Source: Lachnospiraceae bacterium UBA7182
Lineage (GTDB): Bacteria; Bacillota; Clostridia; Lachnospirales; Lachnospiraceae
Length of the DNA: 24,630 nt
NCBI GenBank assembly: GCA_002491115.1
Contig: DKVI01000112.1
Span: forward strand, 12,890 to 37,519
Direction of reading: 5' to 3'
Position 1 is the stretch's first letter. Every line of letters begins with the position of its first letter. The position numbers were made by a program, and so were the translations under genes. A model generated the notes under the pieces. It did not search any database. It had not been told where the DNA came from and saw nothing but the letters and a program-made list of their open reading frames with translations. Shown piece after piece: positions 14,801-21,607 of this stretch.

Positions 14801-17093
14801 TACATCCGCAGCGCCAGTGTCCGACACGGAAGTCTCACTGGCATGGGAGAAAGTTTCGGGAGCGTACGGTTATCTCATCTACCGCGGCAGTAAAAGGGGA
14901 GGAACCGGGACGCTGCTGACGGAAATAACAGGCCAGGAGACGACCGCCTATAAAGACACCGGGCTGACCCCGGGAGAGATTGCCTATTACAATATAAGGG
15001 CATATGTGCAGCAAGGGGAAGAAAAAGTGTCAGGCCCTTTGTCCGCCCAGAAAAAAGTACGCACCCTGCCGGAACAAGTGCAGATAAAAGGTGCGGCTTT
15101 GACAGAAGCATCCTCGGTTCGCGTGGAATGGGAAAAGGCTCAGGGTGCAGACGGATATATAGTGGAACGGCGTATGGATGCAGAGGAGTTTGTACAGGCC
15201 GCCAATATAACAAGCCGCAATCTGCTTTTCTGGGAGGATACAGTGTCGGAGGGGCATATTTGTACTTACCGTGTGAAAGCCTATAATATGCCAACCAGTA
15301 TCCGACCGCAGTATGGAGCGCCGTCCGGGGAAGAGACAGTCGTTATGCCTGTGGGAAAAGTGCAGGGGCTTAAAGCCGTATATAAAGACAACGCGGCAGA
15401 GCTGACATGGGAAGCGGTTCTTGGCGCAAAGGAATATAACGTCTCTGTAAAGACCGGGCAGGGGGAATATACCGGTTTAGGGGCGGCAGAGGAATGCCGT
15501 TATATATGGAAGGATGTACAGCCGGCAACCGTCTATACATTCCGGGTAACAGCGGTGGGACAGGACGGAAATGAGGGCAGGGAAGAAACTCTATGTGAGC
15601 TTCGCGTACTTCCGGAGCCGGTAAAAATCACCGGCAAAGCTCTCCATGAGAAAAAGATCCGTATAAGCTGGCAGGCTGTAGAAGAAACTTCCTACGACCT
15701 GTATAAACGGGACGAGAAAAGCAAATATTCCCTGCTTGCAGAAGGACTTACAGAAGGCCTTTATGAAGACGAAGAAATTGTAACCGGAAAAACATATTCT
15801 TATAAAGTGGCGGCGTGTAAAAACGGCTTAAAATCTGATCTGTCACAGACATATCGGGCGAAAGTGCAGCCTGTGCCGGACCAGCCTGTGGTGACTGAAA
15901 CAGGTACGAACCAGATTACGATCCACAGTAATCCGGACTATGAATATGCCATCGGGACGGTCAGCGGAAATACAGAAGGTCTTGCTTTCCTGGACACTCA
16001 GGAGGACACCCTGACTTTTGACGGCCTTACGCCGGACAGTATGTATTATATAACAGCCAGGACGAAAGAAACAGTGACGGAGGAAGCCCCTGTAAACGGG
16101 AAAGAACTTGCCGTAAAGACATGTCCTGACGGGCTATGGGCTGCAGGCAGTACGCCGCAGACCTATACAGGAAAAGCGATTACGCTGCAGCTGCAAGTAT
16201 ATGTCGGCGCAGAGAGGCTGAAAAAAGGGCAAGATTATACTGTAACTTATAAAAATAACAAAAAGGCAAAGAGTGTTTCTTCCGGAGGGAAGGTTCCTTC
16301 CGTCATTCTAAAAGGCAGAAAAAAATATGCGGGTTTGAATCAGACGTATACCTTTGATATACTGCCCAAAGATATTGGGAAAGGAACATCCTACACGCTT
16401 ACGAATGCCTGCACCTACAACGGTAAAAAGGCGCCGCAGACAGGATTCTCTATCAGATACAATGGTATGGTTTTGAAAAAAGGAAGAGACTATACACTTT
16501 CCTGGGAGGACAGCAGCGGACATACGGTGGCCAGGCCAGGCGGCGCGGGAGATTATACGCTGGTTGCGAAAGGCATCGGCAATTATACGGGGGAACAAAG
16601 GCATGTGGTCCATATATTGGATGAAAGCCGGATTCCGATGAGCCGGGTAAAGATCACAAAGATAAAAAGCGTCAACTGGGACGGGACAGCAAAGACTCCC
16701 GCCGTGACCGTAAAATACCGGTCAGCGCTTCTTACCTCAGGTACAGACTATGAAGTTACTTACCGGAGAAATACAGATGCAGGAACCGCGTATGTGTATA
16801 TAGAAGGAAAGGGAATGTATGTCGGAAGAAGAATTGTGACTTTCAAAATAAAGGGCACTTCCCTGTCGAAAGTATCCGTCAAAGGTTTCAAGTCTTCTAT
16901 GGATTTTACAGGACAGGCTGTCTGGCAGCCGTCCATGCGCCTGGTGACGAAAAAAGGAGGTCAGGAACTTGCGGAGGGTACCGATTATACAGTCAGCTAT
17001 ACCAATCATATCGAAGCAGGGAAAGCCTCTGTGACCATCACTGGCATCGGCGGTTATACAGGGACAATTAAGAAGACATTCCGAATCCGCTGA
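11886..17093 (+). CDS. Secreted papain-like (C1A) peptidase with fibronectin-type and YTG repeats
   Basis: This 1735-residue exported protein begins with a signal peptide (basic MSRKNKNAKKK, hydrophobic 15-34, likely cleavage near VLAA at 33-36) and an acidic linker to about 120. The C1A peptidase domain (about 135-395) has oxyanion Q152, catalytic C158 (NPWGTCWAFSA), H330 (NHSVAVVGW) and N360 (IRNSWSESWGENGYF). A lectin-like domain typical of bacterial C1A proteins follows (about 400-575), then eight or nine fibronectin-type-III-like domains (about 580-1415). The C-terminus carries four repeats of about 80 residues (1416-1735) with patterns such as YTGKAI, LKKGQDYTVTY and GIGGYTGTIKKTFRI. 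There is no LPxTG motif or C-terminal membrane anchor, so attachment, if any, would be non-covalent through the repeats. A likely role is cleaving host or dietary proteins at the cell surface. It is a single-gene unit between two copies of a DUF4130 gene end. Confidence 0.92.
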   Translation: MSRKNKNAKKKMRTIAAALAMVLFLSEFVPIPVLAAQEEEITIDADAKAEEIEDAKDSEPFEEDDAGLAETGMEKAGAGMEETEEAEEMLTEEEIAAQKAMRPAYLPVEEVEELPEHYVAEKGYGNLDRLGSSFESAYDFRDSGFLTRIKNQNPWGTCWAFSAIASMETSLTRQGLASPDKIDLSERHLAYFTFHTGFDRLGNADKDTISSSGENYYLINGGSPFDAVMRMMNWQGAADERKYPYSSVLPAPLQAEQAQDNAYHMRDCYLLDTKANDQETIQNVKAMVRQYGCVQWSYFDDTEFMNYHTKAYYKDHYTDQETADKVRTNHSVAVVGWDDNFPKTRFLTQPKEDGAWIIRNSWSESWGENGYFYISYEDVSLGSGNPAAAYIADTDNNYDNNYFYSNSQGCYSTSCYGRVAQVYEVKGLTSRREQLKAVSFFMGGTNTDYKIQIYKNPKLEGGIVKDPESGTPMLETAIEGKTSYAGVYTVDLPVPVFIDAGDLAAVVITFPDKPGTMYYDKSGSSGNEKGTREWHNEVGEGQSFRGTSDGSWKDLYSDGASLRINLLTDDLDEEEMIADLGLKAVVQQPADFNDTYKILLRWDRSDFVTKYEIWRRLAGEENSTYEKIGETAYSRRQYTDEAESGAVGEYRYIIRVLFSDGTCQDSPPAVVKLEDGIKFGSFRAEFDGKIVRLTWNGIDGTAGYEIQRKEEKDTEYTDLSKVTDLSALSYEDDLGGQSGSCWQYRIRAYHESGQYTAWSQAREVAKDLRITQVDCRTLRFSWPPAEGAARYGVYLVIDGMGFGYLYKNNSADIDIENWIQKLKENPEYDKYSIPDFHVGDTYSFYMQPRDSDGNAMEAYRTPKVSVYTIPDDLFLDTPETEGDSSIKLSFRGGGGADTVRIYRSESADDNGTVCAEVPAAAGVFTDTENIRKGVTYYYRIQPTVKNSREEIIEGNISSYKAVTIPQQQAARFTSAAPVSDTEVSLAWEKVSGAYGYLIYRGSKRGGTGTLLTEITGQETTAYKDTGLTPGEIAYYNIRAYVQQGEEKVSGPLSAQKKVRTLPEQVQIKGAALTEASSVRVEWEKAQGADGYIVERRMDAEEFVQAANITSRNLLFWEDTVSEGHICTYRVKAYNMPTSIRPQYGAPSGEETVVMPVGKVQGLKAVYKDNAAELTWEAVLGAKEYNVSVKTGQGEYTGLGAAEECRYIWKDVQPATVYTFRVTAVGQDGNEGREETLCELRVLPEPVKITGKALHEKKIRISWQAVEETSYDLYKRDEKSKYSLLAEGLTEGLYEDEEIVTGKTYSYKVAACKNGLKSDLSQTYRAKVQPVPDQPVVTETGTNQITIHSNPDYEYAIGTVSGNTEGLAFLDTQEDTLTFDGLTPDSMYYITARTKETVTEEAPVNGKELAVKTCPDGLWAAGSTPQTYTGKAITLQLQVYVGAERLKKGQDYTVTYKNNKKAKSVSSGGKVPSVILKGRKKYAGLNQTYTFDILPKDIGKGTSYTLTNACTYNGKKAPQTGFSIRYNGMVLKKGRDYTLSWEDSSGHTVARPGGAGDYTLVAKGIGNYTGEQRHVVHILDESRIPMSRVKITKIKSVNWDGTAKTPAVTVKYRSALLTSGTDYEVTYRRNTDAGTAYVYIEGKGMYVGRRIVTFKIKGTSLSKVSVKGFKSSMDFTGQAVWQPSMRLVTKKGGQELAEGTDYTVSYTNHIEAGKASVTITGIGGYTGTIKKTFRIR

Positions 17094-17110
17094 ACTGTTG
17101 TAACAGTAAT

Positions 17111-17218
17111 AAGACCATCGGGATCAAGTCCAGGTCAAACGGACGGCCGCAGGCGCCGCTGCTTCTGCATAAATTCAGAGAGTTTATGAATGAATTTGCA
17201 GAAGCAGAAAATTTGTAA
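17111..17218 (+). pseudogene. Decayed second copy of the DUF4130 gene 3' end (repeat copy B)
   Basis: Read in frame from 17111 this encodes KTIGIKSRSNGRPQAPLLLH, then KFREFMNEFAEAENL and a stop (35 residues). It aligns with residues 225-257 of the DUF4130 protein at 10963-11775 (23 of 33 identical). There is no start codon or ribosome site, and the reading upstream (NCCNSN) is no longer clearly family-like. It begins 17 bases after the peptidase stop. It is therefore a gene-end fragment, either the displaced original 3' end or the remains of a paralogue. Confidence 0.8.
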
Positions 17219-17268
17219 AAAATGCAAAATGATGCGGCAAAAATCTTTGCTTTTAGATAAAAGGGGTA

Positions 17269-17310
17269 CTCCAAAAAGGGATGTGTTCTTTTGGAGAAGT
17301 TGTCTTTTTG
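17269..17310 (+). terminator. Possible weak terminator
   Basis: CTCCAAAA (17269-17276) pairs with TTTTGGAG (17289-17296), and a CTTTTT run follows a few bases later; CCAAAAAG and CTTTTTGG offer an overlapping alternative. The stem is AT-rich, so strength is doubtful. Confidence 0.35.
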
Positions 17311-17388
17311 GCAAAGAAAACAGGAAGAAATTTGAAAGATTTAGATAGTTTGCACATAAAATCAGAAGACATCTCTAAAAGAGCATAT

Positions 17389-17416
17389 TTGACAGAAAAG
17401 GAATATTGAGTATAAT
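17389..17416 (+). promoter_or_regulatory. Consensus sigma-A promoter of the HPr-like gene
   Basis: TTGACA (17389-17394), 16 bases, TATAAT (17411-17416): both hexamers are perfect. It lies about 60 bases upstream of the ATG at 17478, and predicts strong, probably constitutive, expression. Confidence 0.85.
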
Positions 17417-17477
17417 AAACCACAGAAAGACAAAGTAATCGACAGACCCTTTTCTTGATCAAAGGAGTGTAACCAAT

Positions 17478-17702
17478 ATGAAAGAGATTAAGATTAAACT
17501 CGGTTTAAACGATGTGACAGACTTTGTTAGAGCGGCGGCTGAATGCGATTTTGATATTGATTTAAACTATAACAGAATTTTGGTCGACGCGAAATCCATC
17601 CTTGGTGTTATGGGCATGGATTTGAACAACATACTGACTGTAAAATGCTATGGGGAAAGTCCTCAGTTTGAGAATTTCCTGCAAAGGTATGCAGTCGCTT
17701 AA
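17478..17702 (+). CDS. HPr-like protein lacking the phosphorylatable histidine
   Basis: This 74-residue protein has the length and pattern of HPr, the PTS phosphocarrier, but not its active site. Aligned to Bacillus HPr, the HARPATVLV segment corresponds to GLNDVTDFV (residues 9-17), so His15 and Arg17 are both replaced. The Ser46 region is kept: AKSILGVMG with S40. Loss of the histidine with retention of the regulatory serine recalls Crh, a CcpA co-regulator, although nothing here shows CcpA binding. AAAGGAG (17461-17467) precedes ATG 17478. It is a single-gene transcript with its own consensus promoter and terminator. A role in carbon regulation rather than sugar transport is the likely inference. 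Confidence 0.82.
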   Translation: MKEIKIKLGLNDVTDFVRAAAECDFDIDLNYNRILVDAKSILGVMGMDLNNILTVKCYGESPQFENFLQRYAVA

Positions 17703-17749
17703 TCTGATAGTTTCTACGTTTTGTACCCTATAAATACCCCCTTTGAAAG

Positions 17750-17777
17750 CAGCTCCTTATAGATGGGAGCTGTTTTT
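17750..17777 (+). terminator. Intrinsic terminator after the HPr-like gene
   Basis: CAGCTCC (17750-17756) pairs with GGAGCTG (17766-17772) around a short loop, followed directly by TTTTT (17773-17777). Confidence 0.9.
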
Positions 17778-17829
17778 CCATTTCGGGTATAATCTATAAA
17801 ATAAAAGTATACAGAAAATCAACAGGTAG

Positions 17830-19713
17830 ATGAAAATGAAAAATGTAAAAATATTTGACTGGATCTGTGCCGCGCTTGCCTGTTTTGCTCTTTTGGCTAT
17901 GCCTGGAACGGATTTAAGCGCGGTCAGCGCAGAAGCGGCGTCGGGAGGTTTCTGGAATCTGTTGGCGGTCAATATAAAAAAATTGGAATATGTTCTTCCG
18001 GTCTTTACTTACAAAGACGCGATACTTTCCTTCTTTACGTTTGTTTTTTTCCTGAAAACGAAAGAAACATGGCAGGCAGGTGTTTGCCGTATGGTGTACA
18101 GGGTTCCTGCGGCGCTTACGGCATTTTTCCTTGTGTTTGGTTACAGCTTCCGTTCTACCAATTCCTGGGATTTAATTTTTATGGATACGTTTCATCTGAT
18201 TATGGCGGTTTTGATGGCAGTTGGCTACTATTTTTTGTTTGCCAGGGCTTACCGGCTTTTACTGCATTGGATTCTGGGATTTGAAGCCGCCGATGGGCAG
18301 GATTTAAAAAGAGCAGCCAGATGGGTGTTGGAAGACCATGCATTTTCAGGGCCTTTTTTAATGATCCTGCTTTTTTGGCTTCCTTATATAATCGCCAAGT
18401 TTCCCGGCGCTGCCATGCCCGAAACACTGGCGGAGATGCGGCAATACTACTGGAATATGATCAATAATTATTATCCACCGCTGCATACAGTGACCTTAAG
18501 CCTTTTAATGGAGCTGGGGAATATGTTATGGTCCTATACGTTTGGCTTCTTTTTAAATCTGTTGGCGCAGCTTTTTATGCTCCTTTCGGCGTTCTCGTAC
18601 GGGTTTGTCCTGATGAAGCGCTGGAAGACGCCTTATATTTTCCGGTATGTGGCTCTGGCTGTGATCTGCCTGGTCCAGTATTTTCCCATGGAAGCGACCA
18701 TTGTGGAAAAAGACGTACCTTATACGGCGTGTGTCCTGTTTTTGTTTCTGCAGCTTTGTGAACTGGTGCGGACTATAGGGGCAGGGAGGGAATTTTCTTA
18801 CCTGGAGATGGCAGGCATACTGCTTGCCTGTATAGGGATTTCCTGTAACCGTAACGAAGGTTTTTATCTGGTCCTGGCGGCGGGCGTAGGTGTGGGGGTC
18901 TATGCATACCGGGCACTGTGGAACGATAACCGTGCCAAATGTGTTCGTATTACAGCGGCTGTCCTTTCGCCGGTTTTTTTGTTTGGCCTTTATCAAAAGG
19001 TGTTGCTGCCTGCCTGCGGCGTGGAGGATAATGGACCCAAAGAAGCACTTTCCATTCCTTTTCAGCAGACGGCCCGCTATGTGAGGGATTATGGTTATGA
19101 ACTTTCGGAGGAGGACGAAGAGATCCTGTCAAGAGTCCTGGATTATGAAAATCTGGCTGAGCTTTATGATCCTGTTACATCGGACCCGGTAAAATACACG
19201 TATCACGCGGAGACGTCACAGGATCTGGCCGACTATTTTGGCCTGTGGCTGCGCCAGCTGATCCGTCATCCGGGCAATGCGGTGGAAGCCACCATGAATA
19301 ACGCTTACGGCTGGTTCTATCAGGAAGGCTATGCGCACAACTATATGATGGATTCCAGGATCGAAGGGCAGGATATCAGGTGGGAGATCGTACAGCCCCC
19401 AAAACTTGCCGGGGTGCGCCAGGTGATGGAACGCATCGCCAAACTTTTGTCCCGGGTCCCGGTGTTAAACTGGTTTGAAAATGCGGGATTTGTGTCCTGG
19501 ATGACCATTTTGACGGCGGCGTTTCTGTCGGGTATGAAAAAGAAAAAATATTTGCTGCCCTTTATCCCGCTTTTTACGGCGCTGCTTGTCTGTGTGGCCG
19601 CGCCCACGTTTAACTATCAGATGCGTTATATTATGCCGGTGATGTTCTGCGTGCCATATTATATTCCCGTATTGGTGCAGAGCATACAAGATAACAATCA
19701 AGAAATGGAGTGA
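17830..19713 (+). CDS. Large polytopic membrane protein (DUF6020-like)
   Basis: This 627-residue integral membrane protein has about 10-13 hydrophobic helices between residues 8 and 340 and a further group near the C-terminus (about 550-615), separated by a soluble stretch of about 170 residues (about 385-550). The layout resembles large membrane glycosyltransferase-like proteins; it may be the family called DUF6020 in Clostridia, but I recognise no catalytic motif. ATG 17830 has only AGG three bases upstream. ATG 17836 has better spacing to AGGT (17824-17827) and may be the true start. TATAAT at 17788-17793 lacks a good -35. It ends seven bases before the barnase lipoprotein gene, so the two are probably cotranscribed. 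Confidence 0.82.
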   Translation: MKMKNVKIFDWICAALACFALLAMPGTDLSAVSAEAASGGFWNLLAVNIKKLEYVLPVFTYKDAILSFFTFVFFLKTKETWQAGVCRMVYRVPAALTAFFLVFGYSFRSTNSWDLIFMDTFHLIMAVLMAVGYYFLFARAYRLLLHWILGFEAADGQDLKRAARWVLEDHAFSGPFLMILLFWLPYIIAKFPGAAMPETLAEMRQYYWNMINNYYPPLHTVTLSLLMELGNMLWSYTFGFFLNLLAQLFMLLSAFSYGFVLMKRWKTPYIFRYVALAVICLVQYFPMEATIVEKDVPYTACVLFLFLQLCELVRTIGAGREFSYLEMAGILLACIGISCNRNEGFYLVLAAGVGVGVYAYRALWNDNRAKCVRITAAVLSPVFLFGLYQKVLLPACGVEDNGPKEALSIPFQQTARYVRDYGYELSEEDEEILSRVLDYENLAELYDPVTSDPVKYTYHAETSQDLADYFGLWLRQLIRHPGNAVEATMNNAYGWFYQEGYAHNYMMDSRIEGQDIRWEIVQPPKLAGVRQVMERIAKLLSRVPVLNWFENAGFVSWMTILTAAFLSGMKKKKYLLPFIPLFTALLVCVAAPTFNYQMRYIMPVMFCVPYYIPVLVQSIQDNNQEME

Positions 19714-19720
19714 TCAGAAG

Positions 19721-20308
19721 GTGAAAAAAGGATTACGGTTTTTACTTGTATTTTGCATTACGTTTTTATTGTCCGCCTGCGGCATAAATCCGGATGCTGC
19801 GATCAGCCTGCCGGATAGCAGGGATGCAGAAGAGATTGTCGAAAATACGCAGGAGACATCCGTTGTGGATGAAGACGGGCCGGAAGAAGACAAGTCGGAA
19901 GAGGATGAACCGGAAAAAGACGAGTCGAAAGAAGACGAACCGGAAGAAGCGGGGCTTCCAGAGGATGGGACATATACGTCTAAAGAAGAGGTGGCGCTGT
20001 ATATCCATCAATACGGACACCTGCCGTCCAATTTTATTACGAAAAAAGAGGCAGAAGCGCTGGGATGGCAAGGCGGGTCTTTGGAACCGTATGCGCCGGG
20101 CATGTGCATCGGAGGAAGCTATTTTGGAAATTATGAAGGAATTTTGCCGGAGAAGGACGGGCGCAGTTATACAGAGTGTGATATCGATACGCTGGGGGCG
20201 GACAGACGCGGCGCGAAACGGATTGTATATTCCAACGACGGCCTGATCTACTACACGGAAGACCACTATGAATCGTTTGAACTTCTGTATGGGGAGGAAC
20301 CGCAATGA
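19721..20308 (+). CDS. Lipoprotein with a C-terminal barnase-type ribonuclease domain
   Basis: This 195-residue protein starts with a lipoprotein signal (lipobox LLSAC, C20), so the mature form should be lipid-anchored outside the membrane. An acidic linker with a 10-residue repeat (about 50-82) leads to a barnase-like domain (about 85-192): LPSNFITKKEAEALGW, APGMCIGGSYFGN, EGILPEKDGRSYTECDID, AKRIVYSNDGLIYY and TEDHYESF. By comparison with barnase, the catalytic residues E73, R87 and H102 correspond to E152, R167 and H182, all present, so single-strand RNA cleavage is expected. The start is GTG 19721, with GGAG at 19707-19710. The stop overlaps the barstar start by four bases (ATGA). It could be a tethered nutrient RNase or a contact-dependent toxin; the sequence does not decide. 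Confidence 0.92.
   Translation: MKKGLRFLLVFCITFLLSACGINPDAAISLPDSRDAEEIVENTQETSVVDEDGPEEDKSEEDEPEKDESKEDEPEEAGLPEDGTYTSKEEVALYIHQYGHLPSNFITKKEAEALGWQGGSLEPYAPGMCIGGSYFGNYEGILPEKDGRSYTECDIDTLGADRRGAKRIVYSNDGLIYYTEDHYESFELLYGEEPQ
19895..19954 (+). repeat. 30-base tandem repeat encoding an acidic linker
   Basis: Two 30-base units (19895-19924 and 19925-19954) encode SEEDEPEKDE and SKEDEPEEAG between the lipid anchor and the barnase domain. Such repeats can change copy number by slippage and so vary the length of the spacer. Confidence 0.7.
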
Positions 20309-20574
20309 AAATCTGTATCCTGGACGGAGAGAAGATAAAAGACAGAGAGATGCTTCATAATATTCTGGCAGAAGACCTGGAGTTTCCTGCCTGGTATGGG
20401 AGGAATCTGGACGCGCTGTATGACTGCCTGACCGACCGGCAGGAAGATACAAAGATTCTTATAAAAAATCAGGAATTTTTGGAGCATACGATAGGAAAAT
20501 ATGCCTCCTTGCTGGCGCAGGTGCTTCGCAGAGCGTCCGAAGATAATCCCAGGGTGCAGACAGAGGTTTTATAA
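20305..20574 (+). CDS. Barstar-family ribonuclease inhibitor
   Basis: This 89-residue cytoplasmic protein, the length of Bacillus barstar, is the expected antidote for the barnase domain encoded just upstream. The signature is FPAWYGRNLDALYDCL, which aligns with YYGENLDALWDCL. The aspartates that enter the barnase active site (D35 and D39 of barstar) are kept, while the aromatics corresponding to Y29 and W38 are swapped to Trp and Tyr. The start overlaps the barnase stop (ATGA at 20305-20308), giving coupled translation. Since the ribonuclease is exported, the inhibitor would protect against enzyme that is retained or re-enters. It ends four bases from the convergent deacetylase remnant, with no terminator visible between them. 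Confidence 0.93.
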   Translation: MKICILDGEKIKDREMLHNILAEDLEFPAWYGRNLDALYDCLTDRQEDTKILIKNQEFLEHTIGKYASLLAQVLRRASEDNPRVQTEVL

Positions 20575-20578
20575 TATT

Positions 20579-21199
20579 TTAACTTTGATTTACAAACTGC
20601 CGTCCCTCATGATCCATTTCATAGTTTTCTTTATAAATCAGTTCCGAAATCGGAACGATCTCGAATCCTTTGTCCTGAAGGCCCGTGATGATCTGCTCCA
20701 GAGCGTCTTTGGTATATTTAGCTCCGTTGTGCATCAGGATAATGGAGCCATTGCCAAGATGTTCATGCTCCAGTACTTTGGACAGAATAGCGTCGGCGCC
20801 ATAGTCTTTCCAGTCCAGACTGTCCACATCCCACTGGATGACATGATATCCCAGTTCATTGGCTGTTTCGATCAAGGTGTCATTATAGTCCCCGTAAGGC
20901 GGTCGAAACAGGATCATATCTTTGCCCGTCAGTTTTTTTACTTTATCATGAACTTTCTGTATTTCCTCCCTGCATTCGTCAGCGCTTAACTGAGACATCT
21001 GCTTATGGTTCTCACTGTGATTTCCCAGATCATGTCCGGCTGCGGCGATGGCTTTCACATCCTCCGGATAAGATTCCACCCATCCGCCTGTCATAAAAAA
21101 AGTGGTTTTTACGTTGTGCTTCTCCAGAATAGATAAAAGCGTGGCAGTGTCCTCATTCCCCCAGGGGAATGTGTGATTGCGGCAAGAAAAATTCGACAC
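20579..21199 (-). pseudogene. Polysaccharide deacetylase lacking its N-terminus
   Basis: Read on the minus strand this is most of a NodB-type polysaccharide deacetylase, a metal-dependent enzyme that removes acetyl groups from cell-wall glycans. Present are WGNEDTATLLSILEKHNVKT, the metal-binding HSENH, RPPYGD, DVDSLDWKDYGAD and LMHNGAKY. The normal first motif (SFDAAWG or TFDDG, containing the catalytic and metal-binding aspartate) is missing: the sequence reads NHTFPWGNED. There is no signal peptide or membrane anchor. The only start is GTG 21199 without a good ribosome site, and an in-frame stop lies a little further upstream. It is therefore a 5'-truncated gene, probably inactive. The break lies next to a perfect palindrome and to the toxin-antitoxin genes. 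Confidence 0.8.
21154..21171. repeat. Perfect 8-base palindrome at the deacetylase break
   Basis: CATTCCCC (21154-21161), CA, GGGGAATG (21164-21171). Part of it codes the W-G-N of the deacetylase, so it may be incidental, but it sits within a few bases of where family similarity ends. Confidence 0.5.
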
Positions 21200-21226
21200 A
21201 GGATTGAAATTGAGAAAAGTAGTTGC

Positions 21227-21254
21227 TTACAAAGATGGCATAGTATGTTATGAT
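21227..21254 (+). promoter_or_regulatory. Weak candidate promoter for the toxin-antitoxin pair
   Basis: TTACAA (21227-21232), 16 bases, TATGAT (21249-21254), about 40 bases before the DUF4258 start. The -10 matches five of six consensus bases and the -35 is poor. Confidence 0.35.
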
Positions 21255-21292
21255 TAAAAGAGATAAGTTGGTTAAGGATGGTATGAGCAGGA

Positions 21293-21604
21293 ATGGTGAT
21301 TGCAGAATTTCGGTCAATGAACCAATTGGATAAAATAGCTGTTACAAAACATGCCAGAGAGCGATTGGCAGAACGTGGAATTTGGATGGATGATATTATA
21401 TCAGCAATAAGTAGTGGGGAGATTATAAAAGCGTATTTGGATGATAAACCATTGCCGAGTTGCCTTATTCTTGGAAAGGCAGTAAGCGGGAAAGCCTTAC
21501 ATGTAGTTGTAAGTAAAGACATAGAATTTATATATTTAATAACAGCGTATTTTCCTAATCCAGAACAATGGCAATCGGATTTCAGGACAAGAAAGGAGTG
21601 TTGA
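21293..21604 (+). CDS. DUF4258 protein, probable type II toxin
   Basis: This 103-residue basic protein matches the DUF4258 family: VTKHARERLAERGIWMDDII, the YLDDKPLPSCLILGKAVSGK stretch, then ALHVVVSKD and YFPNPEQWQSDFRTRKEC. DUF4258 proteins often occur next to a YgiT-type zinc-finger protein, as here, and are regarded as RelE/BrnT-like toxins, probably RNases, though I see no decisive catalytic signature. ATG 21293 has only a poor AGCAGG site very close upstream; ATG 21317 is an alternative with no better site. The stop is three bases from the antitoxin ATG, so the two are one operon. It lies directly beside the broken end of the deacetylase gene. Confidence 0.82.
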   Translation: MVIAEFRSMNQLDKIAVTKHARERLAERGIWMDDIISAISSGEIIKAYLDDKPLPSCLILGKAVSGKALHVVVSKDIEFIYLITAYFPNPEQWQSDFRTRKEC

Positions 21605-21607
21605 ATT

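Noticed and set aside
11886..17093. Sortase-type cell-wall anchor on the giant peptidase
   Set aside because: The C-terminus ends in GGYTGTIKKTFRIR with no LPxTG motif, hydrophobic segment or SLH domain.
17094..17110. CTGTT/AACAG hairpin as terminator for the peptidase gene
   Set aside because: Five-base AT-rich stem with a two-base loop and no T run.
18553..18996. 147-codon minus-strand frame in the large membrane protein gene
   Set aside because: Antisense shadow of a hydrophobic gene, no initiation signals.
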